Program-made: the position numbers and the translations under genes
Part shown: one piece after another, positions 56,126 through 63,395 of the stretch
How positions within the stretch are numbered: position 1 is the stretch's first letter
Layout of the letters: each line of letters opens with the position of its first letter
Notes under the pieces: model-generated
The model's input: only the letters and a program-made list of their open reading frames with translations
What the model was told of the DNA's origin: nothing
Databases searched by the model: none
Source of the DNA: Rhodoblastus sp. 17X3
GTDB lineage: Bacteria > Pseudomonadota > Alphaproteobacteria > Rhizobiales > Beijerinckiaceae
DNA: 64,000 bases
Reading direction: 5' to 3'
NCBI RefSeq assembly: GCF_030056575.1
Contig: NZ_JASHHX010000015.1
Span: forward strand, 1 to 64,000

Positions 56126-56218
56126 ATGATCATGCACAACTGGACCGCAAGGCATTGGGTCATCGCGGTCTTGATCATCGGGCTCGCCGCGGGCGCCTTT
56201 GTCCTGAGCTGGGCTTGA
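56126..56218 (+). CDS. Single-helix membrane microprotein (30 residues)
   Basis: The ATG at 56126 is preceded at 8 bases by the strong ribosome binding site GGGAGG (56112-56117). It encodes 30 residues: a short polar start with two His and a Trp, then a clear hydrophobic helix (W-V-I-A-V-L-I-I-G-L-A-A-G-A-F-V-L-S-W-A). Such one-helix proteins often act as modulators of membrane complexes or transporters. It is alone downstream of tRNA-Thr, with no operon partner. A shorter start at ATG 56132 is possible. Coding status is inferred from the ribosome binding site and helix only. Confidence 0.55.
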   Translation: MIMHNWTARHWVIAVLIIGLAAGAFVLSWA

Positions 56219-56267
56219 TCCGCGCGGAAGGCAAGGCCGGTCAGGCCTCGTCCGGCTTCGATGGCGG

Positions 56268-56740
56268 TCAGGACGTGCGCGGTTGCGGCAATTCGTCGGT
56301 CACCACGTCGAAGCGCACGAGCTTGGCGACGCCGAAGGCCGTCGAGATCGGCACGTCCGCCGCGTCGCGGCCGCGCCCCATGACGATGTGGCCAATGCGC
56401 GGCTGGTTGTGGCGCGCGTCCATCGTGTGCCAGCGCCCGTCGAGATAGACCTCGAACCGGCCGCCTCCATCATCAGGACCCCGAAATCGCGGCAGGCGCC
56501 GCGTCCCGAGGCAAGCGTCTGCAGCGGGCTTCGCGCGCCCTTCGCGGTGCGGCGCTCATAGGACAGGCCTTCCTTGATCGCATAGGTCAAGGTCATCAGC
56601 AGGGCGCCGGTCTCCGTCGGGCGTCCTTGATGGAGGAGCGGCGCACCCAGTGATCGAGTTCGCGGGCGGGATCGGGATAATGCCGCTCGGTCAGGCGGGC
56701 GGGATCCTGAATTTCATCGGAATCATAGAGGATCGAAATT
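56268..56740 (-). pseudogene. Degraded transglutaminase-like cysteine peptidase gene
   Basis: Three pieces of one protein occur in different frames on the minus strand. The first is L-Y-D-S-D-E-I-Q-D-P-A-R-L...L-D-H-W-V-R-R-S. The second is T-Y-A-I-K-E-G-L-S-Y-E-R-R through S-G-R-G-A-C-R-D-F-G-V-L-M-M, with the catalytic Cys motif. The third is F-E-V-Y-L-D-G-R-W-H-T-M-D-A-R-H-N-Q-P-R-I-G, ending at the stop 56268-56270. This is the layout of bacterial transglutaminase-like proteins (COG1305). The stretch between the Cys and the H-T-M-D-A block is shortened and the N-terminal half is missing, so the gene is non-functional. Confidence 0.7.
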
Positions 56741-56799
56741 CACTTCCGCCGGCGGGCGACATGGCCTAAGGACGCCGAAACTTTTACAGGCTTCCCGGC

Positions 56800-58422
56800 A
56801 TGATTCGTCTCGAGAACATCAGCAAGCAGAATGGCAACCATCTCATCTTCATCGAGGCCTCCGCGGCGCTCCTGAAAGGCGAGAAGGTCGGGCTCGTCGG
56901 CCCCAACGGCGCCGGCAAGACGACGCTGTTCCGGCTGATCACAGGTCAGGAAGACCCTGACGAGGGGCAGGTCAATGTCGATCGCGGCGTGACCATCGGC
57001 TATTTCAATCAGGATGTCGGCGAAATGGCCGGGCGCAGCGCGGTCGCCGAGGTGATGGACGGCGCCGGTCCCGTGAGCGAGGTCGCCGCCGAATTGAGCG
57101 CGCTCGAAGCCGCCATGGCCGATCCCGATCGCGCCGACGACATGGACGAGATCATCGAGCGCTATGGCGAGGTCCAGGGGCGCTTCGAGGAACTGGACGG
57201 CTATGCGCTGGAAGGCCGCGCGCGTGAAATTCTGGCCGGCCTGAGCTTTACGCAGGAAATGATGGACGGCGACGTCGGCAAGCTGTCCGGCGGCTGGAAG
57301 ATGCGCGTGGCGCTGGCGCGAATCCTCCTGATGCGTCCCGACGCCATGCTGCTCGACGAGCCGAGCAACCATCTGGACCTCGAAAGCCTGATCTGGCTGG
57401 AGGAATTCCTCAAGAATTACGACGGCGCCGTGCTGATGACCTCGCATGACCGCGAGTTCATGAACCGCATCGTGAAAAAGATCGTCGAGATCGACGGCGG
57501 CGGGCTGGCGACCTTCTCTGGCGATTATGAATTCTACGAGCAGCAGCGCGCGCTGAACGAGAAGCAGCAGCAGGCCCAGTTCGAACGCCAGCAGGCCATG
57601 CTCGCCAAGGAGATCAAATTCATCGAGCGCTTCAAGGCCCGCGCCTCGCACGCCTCGCAGGTGCAGAGCCGGGTGAAGAAGCTGGAGAAGATCGACAAGG
57701 TGGAGCCGCCGCGCCGCCGCCAGACGATCCTGTTCGAGTTTCCGCCCGCGCCGCGCTCCGGCGAGGACGTCGTCAGCCTGAAGGGCGTGGACAAGTCCTA
57801 TGGCGCCCGCAGCATTTATTCCGGGCTGGATTTTCAGGTGCGCCGCAAGGAGCGCTGGTGCGTGATGGGCGTCAATGGCGCGGGCAAATCGACCCTGCTC
57901 AAGCTGGTGGCGGGCGCCGCGCGGCCGGACGGCGGCTCGGTCACGGTCGGCGGCACCGTGAAAATGGCGTATTTCGCGCAGCATGCGATGGATCTGCTGG
58001 ACGGCGAGGAGACGGTGTTCGAGTCGCTGGAGAATTCCTTCCCGCAGGCGGGGCAGGGGTCCTTGCGCTCCTTGGCCGGCTGTTTCGGCTTTTCCGGCGA
58101 TGATGTGGAAAAGAGATGCCGGGTGCTGTCGGGCGGCGAAAAGGCTCGTCTGGTGATGGCGAAAATGCTTTATGACCCGCCGAATTTCCTTGTGCTCGAC
58201 GAGCCGACCAACCATCTGGACCTTCTGACCAAGGAAATGCTTATCGCGGCGCTGTCGCAATATGAGGGCGCCATGCTGTTCGTCTCGCATGACCGCCATT
58301 TCCTCGCCGCCCTGTCCAATCGCGTGCTGGAGCTGACGGACGAGGGCATTCACCAATATGGCGGCGGCTATACGGAATATGTGGCGCGCACCGGCCAGGA
58401 GGCGCCCGGCCTGCGCAGTTGA
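56800..58422 (+). CDS. ABC-F family ATP-binding protein
   Basis: A 540-residue soluble protein with two ABC cassettes. The first has G-P-N-G-A-G-K-T-T-L (Walker A), L-S-G-G-W-K-M-R and L-L-D-E-P-S-N-H-L-D. The linker (about 240-310) is a charged helical pair of ABC-F type. The second has G-V-N-G-A-G-K-S-T-L, L-S-G-G-E-K-A-R and L-D-E-P-T-N-H-L-D. No transmembrane segments exist. ABC-F proteins bind the ribosomal E site and relieve stalling (EttA, Uup, YbiT groups); the subgroup cannot be fixed by eye, though the Uup C-terminal coiled coil is absent. Monocistronic. Confidence 0.88.
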   Translation: MIRLENISKQNGNHLIFIEASAALLKGEKVGLVGPNGAGKTTLFRLITGQEDPDEGQVNVDRGVTIGYFNQDVGEMAGRSAVAEVMDGAGPVSEVAAELSALEAAMADPDRADDMDEIIERYGEVQGRFEELDGYALEGRAREILAGLSFTQEMMDGDVGKLSGGWKMRVALARILLMRPDAMLLDEPSNHLDLESLIWLEEFLKNYDGAVLMTSHDREFMNRIVKKIVEIDGGGLATFSGDYEFYEQQRALNEKQQQAQFERQQAMLAKEIKFIERFKARASHASQVQSRVKKLEKIDKVEPPRRRQTILFEFPPAPRSGEDVVSLKGVDKSYGARSIYSGLDFQVRRKERWCVMGVNGAGKSTLLKLVAGAARPDGGSVTVGGTVKMAYFAQHAMDLLDGEETVFESLENSFPQAGQGSLRSLAGCFGFSGDDVEKRCRVLSGGEKARLVMAKMLYDPPNFLVLDEPTNHLDLLTKEMLIAALSQYEGAMLFVSHDRHFLAALSNRVLELTDEGIHQYGGGYTEYVARTGQEAPGLRS

Positions 58423-58808
58423 GCGGCGCCCGGTATGTAGTGTTGATCCGGCGGGAGGGACCGCGAGAGGGGAATAGTTTTCCACGCGGGACGCTCCCCG
58501 GAGCAGATTCGCCTTATTTGACAAGGGGTCGAGAATCGACATTGCCAATCCGGCCGGGCCGTTATAGGAAACGGGCCTTATGGGCTGGCTTGGCGCCTTT
58601 CTTGCCGGGCCGGACGCGCGTCGACGCTCGGCTTGATGGCGGTTTCGCCTCGCGATTTGAGCCCCCGGCGCGAATGGATCCCGGCGGAGCGCGGTCGCTC
58701 CCGCGGATCGGTTTGAAATCGAGGGCCAGCGCCTCTTTCCTGCCCCAATGGCGTTTCCTGCCTCAAGGGCGTGTTTTCGGCGCTGGACTTGCACGGAGAT
58801 TGGTCAAG
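58423..58808. other. Intergenic region upstream of ferredoxin-NADP reductase
   Basis: No gene is recognised; a frame open through the region lacks protein character. TTGACA occurs near 58518 but I see no matching -10 element at the right distance. The region must include the promoter of the reductase gene. Confidence 0.35.
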
Positions 58809-59648
58809 ATGAGCAATGCCGCCGAGAATGACACCGTGATGGCTCCGCCCGCGGAAGCCCCGGCCAAGAAAAAGGGCGGCGCCTTCAACCGCGAAACCGT
58901 GCTTGAAGTTCAGCACTATACCGACCGCCTTTTCCGCTTCCGCACCACGCGCGATCCGCATTTCCGCTTCGTCAACGGCCAGTTCGCCATGATCGGCCTC
59001 GAAGTCGAGGGCAAGCCGCTGCTGCGCGCCTATTCCATGGCCAGCGCCAATTACGAGGACGATCTCGAGTTCTTCTCGATCAAGGTGCCGGACGGCCCGC
59101 TGACCTCGCGCCTCCAGCATCTCGAGGTCGGCGACACGGTTCTGGTCGGCCGCAAGCCGACCGGCACGCTGGTCCAGCCGAGCCTGCTGCCCGGCAAGCG
59201 CCTCTACATGTTCTCGACCGGCACCGGCATCGCGCCCTTCTCCAGCATCATCAAGGACCCGGAGGTCTATGACCTCTATGACCATCTGATCCTGATCCAT
59301 GGCTGCCGCGAGGTCGCCGAGCTGAAATATGGCCTCGATATCGTCGAGGCGGCCCGCGACAACGAGTTCTTCGGCGAGATCGTGCGGGAAAAGCTCATCC
59401 ATTATCCGACCGTGACCCGCGAGCCCTATCAATATCAGGGCCGCGCGACCGATCTGATCGAAAACGGCAAGCTGTTCGCCGACATTGGCCAGCCCCCGCT
59501 CGATCCGGCCGAAGACCGCGTCATGATCTGCGGCAGCCCCGGCCTGCTGCGCGATCTGGTCCGCATGCTCGAAGAGCGCGGCTTCCGCGAAGGCTCCGGC
59601 GGCGATCCGGCTTCCTATGTCATCGAAAAGGCTTTCGTCGAGTCCTGA
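58809..59648 (+). CDS. fpr: Ferredoxin-NADP(+) reductase
   Basis: A 279-residue flavoenzyme transferring electrons between NADPH and ferredoxin or flavodoxin. The ATG at 58809 gives the usual N-terminus. The FAD-binding motif R-A-Y-S-M-A-S is followed by the isoalloxazine-side V-G-R-K-P-T-G-T-L segment. The NADP-binding part has F-S-T-G-T-G-I-A-P-F-S-S and M-I-C-G-S-P. The C-terminus V-E-K-A-F-V-E-S type ending (here I-E-K-A-F-V-E-S) is typical of bacterial subclass I/II Fpr of alphaproteobacteria. In such bacteria it supports Fe-S and oxidative-stress metabolism. A 13-bp hairpin holds its stop codon. Confidence 0.92.
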   Translation: MSNAAENDTVMAPPAEAPAKKKGGAFNRETVLEVQHYTDRLFRFRTTRDPHFRFVNGQFAMIGLEVEGKPLLRAYSMASANYEDDLEFFSIKVPDGPLTSRLQHLEVGDTVLVGRKPTGTLVQPSLLPGKRLYMFSTGTGIAPFSSIIKDPEVYDLYDHLILIHGCREVAELKYGLDIVEAARDNEFFGEIVREKLIHYPTVTREPYQYQGRATDLIENGKLFADIGQPPLDPAEDRVMICGSPGLLRDLVRMLEERGFREGSGGDPASYVIEKAFVES

Positions 59649-59661
59649 GACTCGACGAAAG
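59632..59661 (+). terminator. Perfect 13-bp hairpin with the fpr stop codon in the loop
   Basis: CTTTCGTCGAGTC at 59632-59644 pairs with GACTCGACGAAAG at 59649-59661, and the four-base loop contains TGA (59646-59648). GGGTTT follows, so there is no U tract. It could be a weak terminator or a 3' stabilising structure unwound by terminating ribosomes. Confidence 0.55.
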
Positions 59662-59687
59662 GGTTTCGGGCTGGCGCGATCTTGGGT

Positions 59688-60107
59688 TCAGGCGTTCATT
59701 GTCTGGCTCCAGGTCGAGGGCAGGTGCTTGACGATGGCGGGCTTGCCGCCGCGGGCGTGAACGTCGAGGAAATAACGCAGTTCCTTTGTGTCAAGTCCCG
59801 AAGCGCAGCGCCCGTTGCATTTGATCAGCGGGCCATTGATGAGGCTCGGGTCGACCGAGAGCATCACCAGCGCCTGCTGGGGATTGGCGCTCAATGGGTC
59901 GATCTCGCCTGACAGCACCTGCGGCGCCTTGGGGTCGAACCATTCGGACACCGGCTTTTCCGCAAAAAACGCGCGAAGTCCGGCCGAAGTCCAGTTTTCC
60001 GCAGTCAAGTCACGCGTCTCGACTTCATATCCGGCTGCGGCGAGCATGTCTTTCTGCTCGCGATCCTTTTTAGAACCAGACTTTTGGTAAAGAACTACCT
60101 TTTTCAT
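59688..60107 (-). CDS. ArsC/Spx-family protein, nitrogenase-associated type
   Basis: A 139-residue thioredoxin-fold protein. The ATG at 60107 has AAGGGATGGC upstream; the longer frame adds an unrelated Lys-rich start. The start V-V-L-Y-Q-K-S-G-S-K-K and R-Q/E-Q-K-x-x-L-A-A-A-G-Y-E-V-E-x-R-x-L resemble the nitrogenase-associated ArsC group (sometimes NifO-like), as do the R-A-F-F-A-E-K-P-V-S-E-W-F-D and L-I-N-G-P-L-I blocks. Related proteins usually have Cys where this one has Ser in K-S-G-S, so arsenate-reductase chemistry is unlikely. No nif gene is in the window. Cellular role uncertain. Confidence 0.7.
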   Translation of the reverse strand: MKKVVLYQKSGSKKDREQKDMLAAAGYEVETRDLTAENWTSAGLRAFFAEKPVSEWFDPKAPQVLSGEIDPLSANPQQALVMLSVDPSLINGPLIKCNGRCASGLDTKELRYFLDVHARGGKPAIVKHLPSTWSQTMNA

Positions 60108-60319
60108 GGCGCCATCCCTTGCGGTCAGAAGAAAGCTAAGCAAGTCGTAAGCTGTCAAGTCGACGGCGCCATGAAGGCCGGAATGCGACGCCCCTGCGTT
60201 GGTAAAGGTTTTTTTTTTGGATTTTTTCGGCATCGGCAAGAATTTGGTCGAGCAACACCGCTATCAAACAGAAATAATTTGCTTTAAACTGATTGAACTC
60301 ATTTGATTCGTATTTTCCT

Positions 60320-60904
60320 ATGTATGGAGATAGACGGGTGCGCCGTCCGCAGAAGCCTTTTACTGTCGAAGTCAAAAAAGTCCGCAAAGGCGGCTTCGCC
60401 AGATTTTTGGGCGCCGGACGGCAATGGAGCGAATCCGATCTAGCGGAAGAGGCGCGGAAAAACCAGCCGGCGCCGCCGCAGTCCGTGCCGCCCCGCGCCG
60501 AACCCGCGCCGCCCCGCCGTATTCTCGAGGCCATAGTGCCTGCATCGGAGTCGGGCGCGGTCGACGAGCCGGGTTCGGACGCCAGCGCTGAAGCGTCGCC
60601 GGAGGTTGCTGGCGAGACCGAGACAAAGCCGCGCCGGCGTGGCCGTCCCCCGAAAGTCGTGATCGTTGCGGAGGGCGCGGAACCCGCCGCAGCGCCGAAG
60701 GTCCGCGCTGTCCCGGCGCCGCGCAAGAAATCCCCGGCGATAAAAAGCCGCCCCGCGATCGAGCTTGTCCCGCCAGTGGTCGCGGCGCCCGTTTCGGCGC
60801 CAGAGCCGAACGCCCGCGTTGCGCAGTCCGGTCGCACGGAAGCCGCAAGCAGCCTGCCGCGCGGCGAGCGCTGGAAACGCCGACTCCCCAGGGTCTTGTG
60901 GTAA
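60320..60904 (+). CDS. Basic low-complexity protein with AT-hook motif
   Basis: About 194 residues. A start at ATG 60320 (M-Y-G-D-R-R-V-R-R-P-Q-K-P-F-T-V-E-V) is preferred to a TTG at 60293, though neither has a clear ribosome binding site. The N-terminal 45 residues are ordered and basic; the rest is Pro/Ala/Glu-rich, with the AT-hook R-R-R-G-R-P-P-K near residue 105. The layout recalls short rhizobial SyrB-like proteins with basic repeats. It may bind AT-rich DNA, but the evidence is only the motif. It is divergent from the ArsC-like gene and convergent with the phosphoesterase. Confidence 0.55.
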   Translation: MYGDRRVRRPQKPFTVEVKKVRKGGFARFLGAGRQWSESDLAEEARKNQPAPPQSVPPRAEPAPPRRILEAIVPASESGAVDEPGSDASAEASPEVAGETETKPRRRGRPPKVVIVAEGAEPAAAPKVRAVPAPRKKSPAIKSRPAIELVPPVVAAPVSAPEPNARVAQSGRTEAASSLPRGERWKRRLPRVLW

Positions 60905-60921
60905 GCTGAACCTCTGGGCCT

Positions 60922-61776
60922 TCAGGCCGGGATCGAATGGAATTGCCCGGCGGCGTCGAGTTGACGCGTTGTGACCGCAATGCGTTGCTTTTCCAGATCG
61001 AAGTCGATCAGAAAATAGGCAGAGCGGCGGCGCGGATTGCGGCCGATCGAAGACGCGGAGCAAATGCCGAGCACCGGAATCGGTCCGTCCGGCCCGGGCA
61101 GGCTTTTTCGTGAAATCATATGGCTGTGCCCGTGCAGCACCAGATCCGCTCCCTCGCGCGCCAGCACCTCGGCCAAAGCGCGATGATCCGCCAGATTGCG
61201 GATGCGGCCGCCGCCGTCGACCGGCGGGTGATGCAGCAGAACGACTCGAGCCACGTCACGTGTCTCGCGGAGGAGTTCGGCCAGCCGCGTCAATTGCGCG
61301 CGGCCGAGCTTCCCCGAGGCGACAAAGGGCAGCGTCGGGACGCCGCTGCACAGGCCGATAATCGCAACCCCGTCGCGCCGGCGCAGGAAAGGAAAGCCGT
61401 TCGCGCCATCGTCGCCGCGCATCCACGGACTCAGGTCGCGCGTCATATAGGGCAGGCTGGAACGTAAGTAGGCGTCGTGATTGCCGGGCGCGAGGCTGAC
61501 GTCCGCTGGCGCGCCGATGGTGTGCAGCCATTGCGCGGCGAGCTGAAATTCCGCCGGCAAGCCGATGTTGCAGACGTCGCCCGTGATCGCGACATGGTCG
61601 GGACGATGGGCGCGCAGATCGGCGACGAGCGCGCCCAGCGCCTCCATGTCGTGGGCGCGATAGCGGCCGCGCCGCCAGTTGATGTAGCCGGTCGCGCGCT
61701 TGCCCAACAGCTCGCGCCATCGGGGATTGGGCAGCGGGCCGATGTGGGCGTCGGAAAGATGGGCGAGACGGAACAT
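60922..61776 (-). CDS. Metallophosphoesterase (cyclic-nucleotide phosphodiesterase-like)
   Basis: A 284-residue calcineurin-like phosphoesterase. The ATG at 61776 is chosen because it opens directly on the first metal motif, L-S-D-A-H-I-G. The others are I-T-G-D-V-C-N, A-P-G-N-H-D-A-Y, L-L-H-H-P-P-V and L-H-G-H-S-H. Layout and spacing suit the CpdA/3',5'-cAMP phosphodiesterase-like group (COG1409), but substrates of this family vary widely. It follows mbfA on the same strand with 11 bases between stop and start, so the two are probably cotranscribed, though a functional link is not evident. Confidence 0.85.
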   Translation of the reverse strand: MFRLAHLSDAHIGPLPNPRWRELLGKRATGYINWRRGRYRAHDMEALGALVADLRAHRPDHVAITGDVCNIGLPAEFQLAAQWLHTIGAPADVSLAPGNHDAYLRSSLPYMTRDLSPWMRGDDGANGFPFLRRRDGVAIIGLCSGVPTLPFVASGKLGRAQLTRLAELLRETRDVARVVLLHHPPVDGGGRIRNLADHRALAEVLAREGADLVLHGHSHMISRKSLPGPDGPIPVLGICSASSIGRNPRRRSAYFLIDFDLEKQRIAVTTRQLDAAGQFHSIPA

Positions 61777-61787
61777 GCGGCGGGCCC

Positions 61788-62765
61788 TCAGGCGCCGCCG
61801 ATGAGAATGCCGACGGCGAGCACGACAGCGCCGCCGACGACGATCTGGGCCACGGCCTTGAGGAAAGGCGTGTCCATATAGCGCGCCCTGATATAGGCGA
61901 TGGCCCACAGCTCTATGAAAACCACGATTCCGGCGATGCTTGTCGCAGTCCAGAAAGCGTGGGGCCAGGAATCCGGCACCAGAAACGGCAGGCTGTGGCC
62001 GAGGCCGCCCGCGGTGGTCATCAGCCCGCAGACCGCGCCGCGAATGAAGGGCGCACCGCGTCCGGTGATCGAGCCGTCGTCCGACAAGGCCTCGGCGATG
62101 GCCATGCTGATGCCGGCGCCAAGCGAGGCGGCGAGGCCAACCAGGAAAGTGCTCCAGTTGTTCTGCGTCGCGAAGGCGGCGGCGAACAGCGGCGCGAGCG
62201 TCGAGACCGAGCCGTCCATCAGGCCGGCGAGGCCAGGCTGGACATATTGCAGCACGAAGAATTTATGCGCGGTCCGGCCTTCCTCCGCGCGGGCGCTTTC
62301 GGTCAGAATCGCTTCCGAAAGCGCGTTCGCCTTCTCGCCGTGGGTTTTCTCGACCGCGGCGAGATCGCCGAGCAATTTGCGCACGCCTACGTCCTGCGAT
62401 GCGGCGGCGGCCTGGATGTAAAAACGCTGCGAATCCACCTCCATCGCCTCGGCCTGGTTGCGGATCGTCTCCAGCGGCAGGTTCTTGACCAGCCAGGTCG
62501 GGCGGCGGCTGTAGAAGCCCTTGACGTCTTCGCGGCGAATGGCCGGGAGATTGGAGCCAAAGCGGGCCTGATAGATCTCCAGCAGCTGGCGGCGATGGCC
62601 GTCTTCCTCAGCCGCCATTTCATGAAACACTTTCGCGGTTGCGGGATAGCGATCCGCCAGCTCTTCTGCGAAAGTAGAATAGATTCGGTTGTCTTCTTCT
62701 TCGGAAGCAATGGCGATGGCGAGGATTTCGCGTTGGGTCAGTTCGGAAAAGCTCTTCAAACTCAT
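61788..62765 (-). CDS. mbfA: Membrane-bound ferritin/VIT1 iron exporter (MbfA)
   Basis: A 325-residue fusion. The N-terminal ferritin-like domain (about residues 10-160) contains S-E-E-E-D-N-R-I-Y, E-E-D-G-H-R and E-K-T-H-G-E-K, the carboxylate and His ligands of a di-iron site. The C-terminal domain is VIT1/CCC1-like, with five predicted helices and the G-L-x-D-G-S-V-S-T-L-A-P motif. In Bradyrhizobium and Agrobacterium MbfA exports iron and protects against peroxide, under Irr control. The ATG at 62765 follows GGAGAAG. I do not see a clear Irr (ICE) box, but a perfect dyad lies at 62849-62867. Confidence 0.92.
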   Translation of the reverse strand: MSLKSFSELTQREILAIAIASEEEDNRIYSTFAEELADRYPATAKVFHEMAAEEDGHRRQLLEIYQARFGSNLPAIRREDVKGFYSRRPTWLVKNLPLETIRNQAEAMEVDSQRFYIQAAAASQDVGVRKLLGDLAAVEKTHGEKANALSEAILTESARAEEGRTAHKFFVLQYVQPGLAGLMDGSVSTLAPLFAAAFATQNNWSTFLVGLAASLGAGISMAIAEALSDDGSITGRGAPFIRGAVCGLMTTAGGLGHSLPFLVPDSWPHAFWTATSIAGIVVFIELWAIAYIRARYMDTPFLKAVAQIVVGGAVVLAVGILIGGA

Positions 62766-62848
62766 GATCTTCTCCGAGAGAGCGACGGCGTCGGGAGCCT
62801 TGCGCGACAGGCGTTTCGCTTGCCGCCCGTTTTCCATTTCGCAAGCGC

Positions 62849-62867
62849 ATCAAAGCTATAATTTGAT
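62849..62867. promoter_or_regulatory. Perfect inverted repeat between mbfA and the Nudix gene
   Basis: ATCAAA at 62849-62854 and TTTGAT at 62862-62867 are perfect 6-bp complements separated by 7 bases. The dyad sits 84 bases upstream of mbfA and 31 bases upstream of the divergent Nudix gene. It may be an operator for one or both; it does not match the ICE consensus that I know. Confidence 0.4.
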
Positions 62868-62897
62868 TTCAAGACTGAATCCAGTCGCGGAGCTTTC

Positions 62898-63371
62898 ATG
62901 TCGGAAATGACGTTATGGCAAAAATTCATCCGGCAGGGGCAGCGGGTTGTCGGCCTGTTGCTGCGTCCGATGACGCTCGGCGTGCGCGTGATCGCGCTCG
63001 ATGAGAAGGGCAGGGTTTTCCTCGTGCGCCACACTTATATCCCGGGATTTCATTTGCCCGGCGGCGGCGTTGAGCGCGGGGAGACGGCGGTGGCGTCGCT
63101 GCGTCGGGAAATGGAGGAGGAGGGCGGCCTCGTCTCGCAGGAAACGCCCCGCCTGATCGGACTCTACCATAATCCCCGCCATTCGCGGCGCGATCACGTC
63201 GCGCTTTATCTCGTGCGCGGCGCGCGCCAGGTCAAACCCCGCGCGCCCGATTGGGAAATCGCCGAAAGCGGCTTTTTCCCCCTCGACGCGCTCCCCGCCG
63301 AAGCTACGGCTTCGACGCGGGCGCGCATCGCCGAATATTTGCAGCAGGCCGCGCCCTCGCCGATCTGGTGA
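62898..63371 (+). CDS. Nudix hydrolase
   Basis: A 157-residue cytoplasmic Nudix protein with GGAGCTTTC before the ATG. The Nudix box G-G-V-E-R-G-E-x7-R-E-M-E-E-E-G-G-L is complete except that the canonical E-x-G-U ends G-G-L. The N-terminal hydrophobic part (V-V-G-L-L-L-R-P-M-T-L-G-V-R-V) is typical of a subgroup seen near iron or envelope genes. The substrate (nucleotide sugars, dinucleotides or oxidised nucleotides) cannot be inferred. It is divergent from mbfA and 24 bases upstream of ppc. Confidence 0.85.
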   Translation: MSEMTLWQKFIRQGQRVVGLLLRPMTLGVRVIALDEKGRVFLVRHTYIPGFHLPGGGVERGETAVASLRREMEEEGGLVSQETPRLIGLYHNPRHSRRDHVALYLVRGARQVKPRAPDWEIAESGFFPLDALPAEATASTRARIAEYLQQAAPSPIW

Positions 63372-63395
63372 CGCGCCGGCCGAACAGCGGAGAAT

